From Brevundimonas sp. (GTDB lineage: Bacteria > Pseudomonadota > Alphaproteobacteria > Caulobacterales > Caulobacteraceae), in contig NZ_JAUSOE010000026.1 in the NCBI RefSeq assembly GCF_030656255.1, positions 29,382 to 93,381 of the forward strand: DNA of 64,000 bases, written 5' to 3'. The notes below the pieces were generated by a model that was not told where the DNA came from, ran no database searches, and saw only the letters and a list, made by a program, of their open reading frames with translations. The translations under genes and the position numbers were made by a program. This document shows, in pieces, positions 56,322 through 64,000 of the stretch; positions within the stretch are counted from its first letter, which is position 1, and every line of letters starts with the position of its first letter.

Positions 56322-56789
56322 TCAGTTCACCGTGTAGCTATCAGACGTGATCGGCTCGCCGTTCATGAAGGTCTGAACGTCGATCTTCTCGCCATTGACG
56401 GTGAAGTTGATCGTGTCTTCGTTCCGCCAACGACCCGGCTGACCATTTTCGACCATCCGCCATTGTGCGGTGCCGTTGCCCACGATGCAGTCGTTCGTCC
56501 AGACCGTGCCGTCGTCCCGCGTATACCGAACCCGATACTGATCGCCTTCATTCGAGATGACCCGGATGATGTCGGGCTGACGGCCATTAAGGCTGGCAAC
56601 CACTGCCCGACAGACTCTCCCCTTGTCCTCGCCGGATAGTTCCTCAACGGGGTGAAGCTTGGCGGCTTCCGCCGTGACCCGGTTCGGTTCGGCGGTGCTT
56701 GCCGACAGGTCGGCGGCAGCTTTGTCGTAATCACCGTCCCCACAGCCGATTAAAAAACCGAGCGAACCAAGCGCGACCAATCTTCTCAT
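56322..56789 (-). CDS. Hypothetical lipoprotein
   Basis: MRRLVALGSLGFLIGCGDGD lipobox. Confidence 0.6.
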   Translation of the reverse strand: MRRLVALGSLGFLIGCGDGDYDKAAADLSASTAEPNRVTAEAAKLHPVEELSGEDKGRVCRAVVASLNGRQPDIIRVISNEGDQYRVRYTRDDGTVWTNDCIVGNGTAQWRMVENGQPGRWRNEDTINFTVNGEKIDVQTFMNGEPITSDSYTVN

Positions 56790-56999
56790 TTCAGGCTCTT
56801 TCATGGACCGTTGGTAGCTTGAGAGGCCGAGAGCCGAAATCAAAATTTGTAGAAAATTTGGTTGGTCAGCTTGCCGCGCCGTGCCGCTCGCTGGCCACAG
56901 ACCTACCCCACCCCCTCCCTTACCTGCGAATGGTTCTCACAAGCATCGGTGACCATCCGCCCCCCCCCCTGTCCATAGCTGCTGACCGTCCGCTAATTA

Positions 57000-57013
57000 T
57001 ATGCTTGCACATA
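57000..57013. promoter_or_regulatory. Operator-like site TATGCTTGCACATA
   Basis: 13/14 match to the inverted form of TATGTGCCAGCATA (TATGCTGGCACATA). Confidence 0.5.
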
Positions 57014-57060
57014 CAGGACAGGTGGCATAACAAACCTTTAAGGGACATTGAGGGTTTGTC

Positions 57061-57762
57061 ATGGACGGGTCATTCATAGCCTATTATCGGGTCAGCACCC
57101 TGAAACAGGGGGAGTCTGGCCTTGGACTTGAAGCGCAGAAGCTTGCCGTTGAGTCCTTCCTCAACGGTGGCGCGTGGACGGTGGCGGGAGAGTTCACAGA
57201 GGTAGAGACTGGCAAGATCGCCGCACGTCCCGAACTGTCCAAGGCCATCGACCTGTGTAAGGCCACAGGCTCGAAGCTGCTGATTGCCAAACTCGATAGG
57301 TTGAGCCGGAACGTCCACTTCCTGTCTGGACTGCATGAAGAGGGCATCGAGTTCATTGCCGTGGACATGCCCACGGCGTCCCGGTTCACAGTCCACATCA
57401 TGGCCGCCGTTGCCGAGCAAGAGGCCGCAGCCATCAGCCAGCGCACCAAGGCGGCTCTCGGGTCGATTAAGGCGAGGATCGCGGCCAACGGTCACCACGT
57501 CACCAAGAATGGACGTGTGATCACCCGCTTGGGCAATGGTCGAACCTTCGATGACTCTGCCCGCAACCGTGCTGTGACCGTGGTGAAGGCGAAAGCAGAC
57601 GAACATGCCGCGAAGGTTAGGCCGACCATCATGACGCTGCGAGCCACGGGCATGTCCCTGCAAGAGGTCGCCGACCATCTGAACACGTTGGGCGTCCCCA
57701 CGCCTCGGGGAGCCAAATGGGCCGCCACGACCGTCCAGAGAGCCGAGAAACGGGCCGCTTGA
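57061..57762 (+). CDS. Small serine recombinase (resolvase/invertase family)
   Basis: FIAYYRVSTLKQGESGLGLEAQ...LLIAKLDRLSRNVHFL...AAVAEQEAAAISQRTKAAL. Confidence 0.92.
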   Translation: MDGSFIAYYRVSTLKQGESGLGLEAQKLAVESFLNGGAWTVAGEFTEVETGKIAARPELSKAIDLCKATGSKLLIAKLDRLSRNVHFLSGLHEEGIEFIAVDMPTASRFTVHIMAAVAEQEAAAISQRTKAALGSIKARIAANGHHVTKNGRVITRLGNGRTFDDSARNRAVTVVKAKADEHAAKVRPTIMTLRATGMSLQEVADHLNTLGVPTPRGAKWAATTVQRAEKRAA

Positions 57763-57893
57763 ATATCTGATTTCTCTTTCAATCTCGGGGTTGCGCGCGA
57801 GGGCCTGTGAATAGGCATTTCCGCTTGCTGGACGCCCTGCCCTCAATCTTCCGAGCCACCCGCCCCCGATGCCCTAAAGGCTCTCACAGCGGC

Positions 57894-58502
57894 CTAATAG
57901 GGATCGAGGCCGTATTCCTCGATAGCGGCCAGTAGGGTCGTTGCGTAGTTCTCTCGGATGCCGGTCAAGGCGACAGCCTGTCCTTGCAGCTTCCTGTTGT
58001 CGCTCTGGAAATCGAGCGGACGCAAATATTCGATCATTGGATAGGCTGCGTCGCCCACGGTCATCAGGGTGCTGATCAGGTTCATGCCTGACGCTCCCGG
58101 CTGGTTGTATTCGTCAAAGCGGGCGATCATCACCGGCTTCGTTTGCCAGCCACACAGCTTGTCCGCTTGGGCGGCGATCATACCCATGGCGGTCGCGTAT
58201 TCCTCTTCGAAATAGTCGGTTGTGAAATCCGCCAGCCCGTCCACTGCCCTTTCGAGGATCGTGGCGGTGTAGGCGAGCACTTCGAACGTGAACACGTCCG
58301 CGTTGATGACCTTTCCGAAATTCTTCGGCGGGCCTTCCTTGACCATGTGGGACGCCATGTCCTCGATCAATGACCCGATCAGCAGGGACAGGGCGGCTTC
58401 GTGCTGGCGCCCTCTCCCCGCTTCCATGATCCTGATGGTCTTTTGAATGTCCGACCGTCTGACCTGATCAAACAGCGGGTGCTTCTTACCAAATCCGAAC
58501 AT
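57894..58502 (-). CDS. Hypothetical protein
   Basis: 202-aa ORF, no family recognised. Confidence 0.5.
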   Translation of the reverse strand: MFGFGKKHPLFDQVRRSDIQKTIRIMEAGRGRQHEAALSLLIGSLIEDMASHMVKEGPPKNFGKVINADVFTFEVLAYTATILERAVDGLADFTTDYFEEEYATAMGMIAAQADKLCGWQTKPVMIARFDEYNQPGASGMNLISTLMTVGDAAYPMIEYLRPLDFQSDNRKLQGQAVALTGIRENYATTLLAAIEEYGLDPY

Positions 58503-58512
58503 CAGTGGTCTT

Positions 58513-58956
58513 TCATTGGCAAGGGAAGCCCGTCACGGCCAACTGTTCGTTGACTTCGATTGGACCGGCTGCGGTGGCGATCACCCCGAAGCTGTAGACG
58601 ATGTTTTCGCCGATATCCCATTCCGCCGACAGGGTGCTGATTTCCCCGGCGGCTGACCTGTAGTGGTGGGCGGTCATGGTGGGTTCGCCGAGATCGGCGG
58701 TCTTGTCCTGAACGCTGTCGGTATAGGCATGCAGGTCGCGTCCGACCTTGCGTTGGATGCTGACCGCCCGGCCGTTGCAGAACAGGACATGACCATCTTG
58801 GCCGAAATACATTTGCGACCCCGGTTTGCCGCTGATGTCGGACAGGGTGCCAGACATGACGCGCGCCACTTCCTGCGGGCTGTCGCCTATTTCGACGCCG
58901 GTGAAGATCGTCACAGGATCGTTGAACGCGGCCAGCGCAAGCAAGGTCAAAAGCAT
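58513..58956 (-). CDS. Hypothetical exported protein
   Basis: MLLTLLALAAFNDPVTIFTGVEIGDSPQEVARVMSGTLSD. Confidence 0.5.
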   Translation of the reverse strand: MLLTLLALAAFNDPVTIFTGVEIGDSPQEVARVMSGTLSDISGKPGSQMYFGQDGHVLFCNGRAVSIQRKVGRDLHAYTDSVQDKTADLGEPTMTAHHYRSAAGEISTLSAEWDIGENIVYSFGVIATAAGPIEVNEQLAVTGFPCQ

Positions 58957-59025
58957 CTTGGTTCTCCCCCCTCCATCGTCGCCCAACCGCAGCCCAATGG
59001 CCAGACGGCTCGCGCTACGGGTGCC

Positions 59026-59829
59026 TTATCGCTGCATTGACTGTGAGAGGGCGAACCAACGCTGTTCGATGTTGCTGATCGCCACTTCATCGGCCTCCGC
59101 GCTCTTCCGTGCTGCTATCGAGAACTGTCGAAGCGCGACCATCTGCGCCCTGATCGCAAACCAGAGGGCGCGCGGCATCCCGTCTGTGTCGGGGCCGAAA
59201 GACAGGCCGAACGATCCGTCTTCATGCCCTGCCCCATAGTGACCGAGGGACGACACCGAGGCATGCCCGGCGATGCCGCATAGTGCCGAATAGAACTGAT
59301 AGTCGTCGCCCATCTCTGCGAGTTCGGACAACCTCTGTGGTTGGGGCGCCCGCTTGCCTTTGCCCTGTCTCCCGTTGAGCGGTTCAAAGCCGAGTCTGAC
59401 CCGTGAAAACTGGTCATCCTCCATGAGGGCTTCAGCCGCCGTTTCGCGATCCTTGATGAAGTATCCTATCCAGAACGCACATTCGTAGATCACCCGAGAC
59501 AGGTTTTGACTTTCGACGGTCAGGCCCCGTTCTGCGAGGATGACGGCACCGGCGAATGTGTCGTTCGATCTGGCGATAAGGCGAGCCACCAGAGCGTCAG
59601 GGCCAAGCCAAATCCCTCGGCCTTCTGTGTCCTGCCAGAGCATCAGCGACAACCGGTTAAGGTCTTGAGCCACGGCGAACCATTCTCGATGGGGTTCTGT
59701 CTGGCTTGCGGCATCCACGGCCAGCAGGGGCGAAAGGAAGCCATCGGCCCGCATGGACTGATCAAGCAGCCGATCCCGAATGCTCTCGATGATGTCGGGT
59801 GGGAGGTCTTCGAGGTCAAAAGGCTTCAT
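59026..59829 (-). CDS. DUF5677-like protein
   Basis: DLNRLSLMLWQD...LIARSNDTFAGAVILAERGLTVESQNLSRVIYECAFWIGYF. Confidence 0.6.
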   Translation of the reverse strand: MKPFDLEDLPPDIIESIRDRLLDQSMRADGFLSPLLAVDAASQTEPHREWFAVAQDLNRLSLMLWQDTEGRGIWLGPDALVARLIARSNDTFAGAVILAERGLTVESQNLSRVIYECAFWIGYFIKDRETAAEALMEDDQFSRVRLGFEPLNGRQGKGKRAPQPQRLSELAEMGDDYQFYSALCGIAGHASVSSLGHYGAGHEDGSFGLSFGPDTDGMPRALWFAIRAQMVALRQFSIAARKSAEADEVAISNIEQRWFALSQSMQR

Positions 59830-59864
59830 GCCGTCGTTATCCCACAAAGGGCCGCGAACGAAAA

Positions 59865-59935
59865 CGTATGTGCCAGCATATTTTCGCTTGACCCTTTCGT
59901 TATGTGCCAGCATACATATGCCAGCACATACGAAG
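59865..59935 (+). promoter_or_regulatory. Three-site operator/promoter module (copy A)
   Basis: CGTATGTGCCAGCATA...TTGACC...TATGTGCCAGCATACATATGCCAGCACATACG. Confidence 0.7.
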
Positions 59936-59945
59936 GAACACAGCG

Positions 59946-60512
59946 ATGACCACCACGACTGTCGAACAAGTCCGCGCCGCCCAAGTCCCCGTTGGCGCCC
60001 TCAAGATCACCGCGAAGAACTCTGACGCTGTGGTCTTCGTCTACACCAACGCTGCTGGTCATCCCTGCGCCATGGGTTTCGCCGGTCGTCGCACCAAGCC
60101 CGATTTCCGCATCCGCTACATGTCGGCGGCTGGCCGTGAGAAGGCTGTCACCACCTACTTCGCTTCGGCTGCTGGCATCGCGGCTCGCAAGGCTGAAGTG
60201 AAGGCCAAAGCCAAGGCCGGTCACAAGCTGATGGTGGGTCATATCCTCTGCGCTTCGTGGGGATACGAACAGACGAACGTCGATTGGTATGAGGTCGTTC
60301 GCGTCACCACGTCGTCGGTCGAGGTCCGCAAGATCAAGGGCAACGTCACCGATGATGGTGGCGACCGTGGCCAGTGCGTGCCGATGGCTGGCGAGTTCGT
60401 TGGGGAAGCCATGCTGCGCCGGGTGAACCAGTGGGGTTCGGTTCGGATCGACAGTTCGCGTTCGGCTTCGCTGTGGGAAGGCCGCCCCGTCTACTGGTCG
60501 TCATATCACTAA
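59946..60512 (+). CDS. Hypothetical protein
   Basis: MTTTTVEQVRAAQVPVGALKITAKNSDAVVFVYTNAAGHPC. Confidence 0.6.
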   Translation: MTTTTVEQVRAAQVPVGALKITAKNSDAVVFVYTNAAGHPCAMGFAGRRTKPDFRIRYMSAAGREKAVTTYFASAAGIAARKAEVKAKAKAGHKLMVGHILCASWGYEQTNVDWYEVVRVTTSSVEVRKIKGNVTDDGGDRGQCVPMAGEFVGEAMLRRVNQWGSVRIDSSRSASLWEGRPVYWSSYH

Positions 60513-60601
60513 CGGCCGGTAAGCATCTTTCCCCGGCCATTATGGATGACAGCCGGGGAAGCTGTGAGACAATCCATTATCTTCAACAGATCGGAGCGCA
60601 T

Positions 60602-61354
60602 ATGACCCGCGAATACGGCAAGACCGAAATCTTCTACGGCTTCGGTAAGGACAAGGATCAGGCTTTTGCTGATCAGCTTTCCGAAGAACTGAAGGGTTTG
60701 GGCGTCAACGCCCGTGTTCGCTTCGATCCGCGCTATGGCGTGTCTGCGACGGTGTTCCGTGTCGAGGACGGACTTGCCTTGCGGATGGTCACGAATGAGT
60801 GGCGGTCAGAGGCTTGGCGTATCACGACGGTCAACGGCGGTTTGCAGCACCGGATTGACGGTCCTGCCCGAACTGCCCGCTATGAGTGGGGCGAGGAACG
60901 CGCGTTCTACATCTACGGCGACGAAGTATCGGAAGAGACGCAGAAGGCTGCGGAACGGGCTGGCCTCGGGTGGGACGATCTTTGGTATTGGATCGGCGGT
61001 GTTCGGGACGGCGTTGACAAGAATGCCGATTTCGCTGGCCCGGTCTGGAAGCGGTGGCCAACGCTGTTGGTGGCTGGCTCCGGTTGGCAAGCCAAGTGCG
61101 CGCGGGTGATCGCCAAGGCTGGTCTGGAAGGCCGTGCGAAAGTTGCAGCGGGTCCGAAGCTGCGGGGTCAGTTCGCCGTCGTGTTCGACAGCATGGAAAG
61201 CCTTTCCGCCTTCGAAGCTGGCATGGCTGATCAACGCGGCCTCGATCACTTCCACAACGGGCGACGCTCTGTGATCCCTCCGCTTGGCCACTACGAACCG
61301 AAGTTCCGCATGCTGGCCAATGAGGATGGCCGGTGGCCTTGGGAGGCTGTGTGA
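60602..61354 (+). CDS. Hypothetical protein
   Basis: MTREYGKTEIFYGFGKDKDQAFADQLSEELKG. Confidence 0.6.
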   Translation: MTREYGKTEIFYGFGKDKDQAFADQLSEELKGLGVNARVRFDPRYGVSATVFRVEDGLALRMVTNEWRSEAWRITTVNGGLQHRIDGPARTARYEWGEERAFYIYGDEVSEETQKAAERAGLGWDDLWYWIGGVRDGVDKNADFAGPVWKRWPTLLVAGSGWQAKCARVIAKAGLEGRAKVAAGPKLRGQFAVVFDSMESLSAFEAGMADQRGLDHFHNGRRSVIPPLGHYEPKFRMLANEDGRWPWEAV

Positions 61355-61809
61355 TGCGGATCGACAATCCCTATCATCCCACCATCGCCACGACGCTCGA
61401 TCTGGTGAAAACCCTGCTGGCTCTGGACCCTGCAAATCATGACCCGGCGGTATCGAAACTCGCCAAGGCCGTTTGGCCGGAAAATGGGGAAGAGTTGTGG
61501 AAGGGCGTTGTTATCGCGGACAACCGATTTGATCCTGATGAACCTTTCAGTGGAACGACGCGCGCCAAGTTCAACAATGGCACGATAACAGTCGATCATG
61601 CTGCGTTCACTGACTTCAACATCAAAGGTCCGTGGTTTGAGGTTCAAATCATTCAGCGCGACTCGACGCCAGTCTATCGGCGTAGCTTCAGTGGCCCCTA
61701 CGGCGATGAATCTTACTGCTTCGACCTTGAGATCATCCGAGGCAAAAACACGGTGCGTTATCTTGATTGGGCGAAGCGCACCGGCACCCTCCTAAAAATG
61801 TTCTCCTAA
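61354..61809 (+). CDS. Hypothetical protein
   Basis: Start overlaps preceding stop; MRIDNPYHPTIATTLDLVKTLL. Confidence 0.5.
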   Translation: MRIDNPYHPTIATTLDLVKTLLALDPANHDPAVSKLAKAVWPENGEELWKGVVIADNRFDPDEPFSGTTRAKFNNGTITVDHAAFTDFNIKGPWFEVQIIQRDSTPVYRRSFSGPYGDESYCFDLEIIRGKNTVRYLDWAKRTGTLLKMFS

Positions 61810-61810
61810 T

Positions 61811-61878
61811 CGTATGTGCCAGCATATTTCCGCTTGACCTCTCCGTTATGTGCCAGCATACATGTGCCAGCACATACG
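61811..61878 (+). promoter_or_regulatory. Three-site operator/promoter module (copy B)
   Basis: CGTATGTGCCAGCATATTTCCGCTTGACCTCTCCGTTATGTGCCAGCATACATGTGCCAGCACATACG. Confidence 0.7.
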
Positions 61879-61888
61879 GAGAGACGAC

Positions 61889-62140
61889 ATGGCCACCGCC
61901 GCTTACACCATCACCCCGGCCCGCTACTCGAAGGGCAACTTCATCGTTCAGACCCACAAAGAAGGTCCGTGGAAGGGTCGCGCCGAACGTCTGATCATGG
62001 ATGGTCTGAAGTGCCGCTATACGGGCCGCGAACGTGGCTTCGTCGCTTCGGCCGCGAAGGTCAGCAAGTTTGAAGCTGCATTCGCCGCCGGTTGGGATTT
62101 CGACTTCATGACGCGGGCTAACGGCCCGGTCGCGGCTTGA
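61889..62140 (+). CDS. Small hypothetical protein
   Basis: MATAAYTITPARYSKGNFIVQTHKEGPWKGRAERLIMDGLKCRYTGRERGFVASAAK. Confidence 0.6.
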   Translation: MATAAYTITPARYSKGNFIVQTHKEGPWKGRAERLIMDGLKCRYTGRERGFVASAAKVSKFEAAFAAGWDFDFMTRANGPVAA

Positions 62141-62152
62141 TCGGGAGTGGTG

Positions 62153-62305
62153 ATGATGCCCGTTCGTTATGACCTGATCGACAGCCAGACCGCCAAGGTC
62201 GTGGACAGCTTCAAGACCCGTGATCGCGCTTATCGTGCTGCGGATCGCAAGGATGCTGCTTACGGCGCCGTCCGCTACATCGTTCGCCCGGTGTGGGCCG
62301 ACTGA
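62153..62305 (+). CDS. 50-aa small phage protein (below ORF-track length cutoff)
   Basis: MMPVRYDLIDSQTAKVVDSFKTRDRAYRAADRKDAAYGAVRYIVRPVWAD. Confidence 0.65.
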   Translation: MMPVRYDLIDSQTAKVVDSFKTRDRAYRAADRKDAAYGAVRYIVRPVWAD

Positions 62306-62316
62306 AGGGAGCCGCA

Positions 62317-62850
62317 ATGACCCATGACGTAAGTCCCGCCTCCCCGGACATTGACCCGACCAAGGTCGAATTCCGCCTGAAGGTGACTTTTGTTCTTCGA
62401 GCAACGCTCGATGATCCCGACCACTGGCGCCAGATCGACGCATACGACCGGAGCAAAGCAGAGATTGAGGCCATGCTGACCGGGGTTCTTGAAGCACCAG
62501 AATTCAGGAAGGTCGGGCCTAACCACGACCTAATGACCGTCACCGTTCGCAGCGAGCGTGACATCACCATGTTGATGACCGCCGCGTTTGAACTGATCAT
62601 GTCGGAAAGTTGGTTCGTCGAGATTCACGCCGTGGGCCATGAACCCTACAGCGAGCGTCACCGCACTGGTGGGCCGTCATATACCGGCAAGATAAACCAC
62701 CTTGGTCAAACCCTCGCGCGCCCTCGCCATACGTTCTGGCTTTGGGGTGAAGAGGTCACGCGGCGAGAGCATGCAAAGCTTGTGAAGGATGGCACAGCTT
62801 TCAGCCCGATCCTGTTTGAACAATGGCATGCGGCGCGCGATGCGAAATAG
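62317..62850 (+). CDS. Hypothetical protein
   Basis: MTHDVSPASPDIDPTKVEFRLKVTFVLRATLDDPDH. Confidence 0.5.
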   Translation: MTHDVSPASPDIDPTKVEFRLKVTFVLRATLDDPDHWRQIDAYDRSKAEIEAMLTGVLEAPEFRKVGPNHDLMTVTVRSERDITMLMTAAFELIMSESWFVEIHAVGHEPYSERHRTGGPSYTGKINHLGQTLARPRHTFWLWGEEVTRREHAKLVKDGTAFSPILFEQWHAARDAK

Positions 62851-63103
62851 CATGGACCTTGTGGACCTGATGGCCGTGCGGCATGCAGAGGCCATGACAG
62901 AATCCAAACCCAAGGTTTCGGCCACGGATGCCCGGCGGGCTGCGTCGGCGGCCTATCACAAGAAACGGGCGGACGCCGGGATGAAGAAAGTCACGGTGTG
63001 GCTATCTCCCGAGGCGCAGGACGCCCTTGAGAAACTGAAGGACGTCCACGGCTCGAAGGACAAGGCCGTGGACACCCTGATCATTCAGGCGGCGAAGGCC
63101 TGA
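62843..63103 (+). CDS. Small ribbon-helix-helix-like protein
   Basis: KKVTVWLSPEAQDALEKLKDVHGSKDKAVDTLIIQAAKA; start codon uncertain. Confidence 0.5.
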   Translation, partial: RNSMDLVDLMAVRHAEAMTESKPKVSATDARRAASAAYHKKRADAGMKKVTVWLSPEAQDALEKLKDVHGSKDKAVDTLIIQAAKA

Positions 63104-63492
63104 TGCGGGCACCGGTGGACATGTCCGCTGAAGAGCGCAGGTCGGGTCTGTGTCGGCAATGCGGGTTTCGCCCGGTATATGAAACTGACGCGATACTTTG
63201 CGAAGATTGCTACGAAGCAACGCGACAGAGCCACCAACAGAAAATCGCAGCCGACAACACCGCCAAAAAATCTGGACACAAAGTCCTCTGGGTTCTCGGG
63301 ATCATCGCGGTGCTATTCATCATCGGGCGATGCGCTTCGACGGGTTCCGACCAAAGCAGCAACATGCCAGCCAGCGACCAACGCGCTTACGATGAACTCC
63401 GAGCGAATGGTTATTCAGAATCCGAAGCGCGCGATGCAGCCGCAGGTGTCCGCCGTCTTTGCGAAGCAGGTGGCGGAACGGATTGTCGGTAA
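63103..63492 (+). CDS. Zinc-ribbon plus TM small protein
   Basis: CRQCGFRPVYETDAILCEDC, then TM VLWVLGIIAVLFIIG. Confidence 0.55.
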   Translation: MRAPVDMSAEERRSGLCRQCGFRPVYETDAILCEDCYEATRQSHQQKIAADNTAKKSGHKVLWVLGIIAVLFIIGRCASTGSDQSSNMPASDQRAYDELRANGYSESEARDAAAGVRRLCEAGGGTDCR

Positions 63493-63507
63493 CGATTGTG
63501 GCCGGAA

Positions 63508-63693
63508 CTATCGCCACCGCATCTTGAACAGCAGGACCAGCTTTTCGCTGTCGGTGTTGATCCAGAGGCGGTGTGGGTTGTCTTGGTCGTTGCCGATGGA
63601 TGCCGACCAAGCGTCGTCTGCGTTTTCCAGCAGCCATGTGAAGATCGCGGACAGGGGTTCGTCGGTGATCGCGCCGATTTTGAACCGGGTCAC
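63508..63693 (-). CDS. Hypothetical protein
   Basis: MTRFKIGAITDEPLSAIFTWLLENADDAWSASIGNDQDNPHRLWINTDSEKLVLLFKMRWR. Confidence 0.5.
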   Translation of the reverse strand: MTRFKIGAITDEPLSAIFTWLLENADDAWSASIGNDQDNPHRLWINTDSEKLVLLFKMRWR

Positions 63694-63995
63694 GGGCTAA
63701 CGCGGTCGGACCAGATCAGTCGGAACATGGCCGCGTCCTTTTGATGCTCGAAGCGCAGGACGTAGCTGATGCGGACGGAAGGCGCGAAGGTGTAGCACTC
63801 GAAGGGGCTGGCGACGATCAACGGCTTGCGGTCGAACTTCATCCCGTCGCACCAGTCCGCAGCCTCCCCGAGACAGCCGTAGACAGCCACGGTCACGTCG
63901 CGGTGCGCCAGCGGTTTGTAGGTTGGCCAGCCGACTGGATTGGTGGCCTTGTGCCAGTGGGGAGCGAAAGCCGTAGCTAGCGGCGTGTAGGTCAA
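63690..63995 (-). CDS. Hypothetical protein
   Basis: Overlaps previous ORF start; VLRFEHQKDAAMFRLIW. Confidence 0.5.
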   Translation of the reverse strand: MTYTPLATAFAPHWHKATNPVGWPTYKPLAHRDVTVAVYGCLGEAADWCDGMKFDRKPLIVASPFECYTFAPSVRISYVLRFEHQKDAAMFRLIWSDRVSP

Positions 63996-64000
63996 CCGGC

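Larger units (their letters stand above)
21066..64000. mobile_element. Serine-integrase prophage with contractile tail (left end in window; right end beyond window)
   Basis: attL junction in radical SAM gene, large serine recombinase, continuous phage structural genes and accessory genes. Confidence 0.92.

Noticed and set aside
63000-64000. Right end (attR) of the prophage
   Set aside because: No 3' radical SAM fragment appears; the element continues past the window.
1-64000. tRNA or rRNA genes
   Set aside because: None could be recognised by eye; integration is in a protein-coding gene rather than a tRNA.

Overview
The window is high-GC alphaproteobacterial chromosome, Brevundimonas/Caulobacteraceae-like by gene content. 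About 1-20.8 kb is ordinary core genome: I78-like inhibitors, holC, pepA, lptF/lptG/lptD-surA-pdxA-rsmA, aminotransferase, gmk-yicC-mltG-fabF-acpP-fabG-rhomboid-fabD, and a cytochrome b561/YceI fusion. At about 21.07 kb a host PA0069-family radical SAM gene is cut inside its CxxxCxxC codons by a large serine-integrase prophage, which fills the rest of the window and runs off the right edge. The prophage has a minus-strand contractile-tail (myovirus) structural block (22.8-51.4 kb) and an accessory arm (51.5-64 kb). The arm carries a LexA-boxed umuD'/umuC pair, a second serine recombinase and promoters sharing repeated operators. Most notable: (1) a recurrent T4-late-promoter-like motif, (C/A)TAAATA(C/T)YGG, at about 14 minus-strand gene starts and one plus-strand moron. 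In about 9 cases it sits exactly 4-5 nt before ATG with no Shine-Dalgarno, and in the others it lies further upstream of an SD-bearing leader, suggesting a dedicated late promoter system that yields leaderless mRNAs. (2) A UmuD homologue that is already UmuD'-like and lacks both catalytic residues. (3) A canonical A_AAA_AAC -1 frameshift signal with downstream hairpin in the tail chaperone gene. (4) A shared three-site operator/promoter duplicated in the accessory arm. All calls were made by eye; no searches were run.
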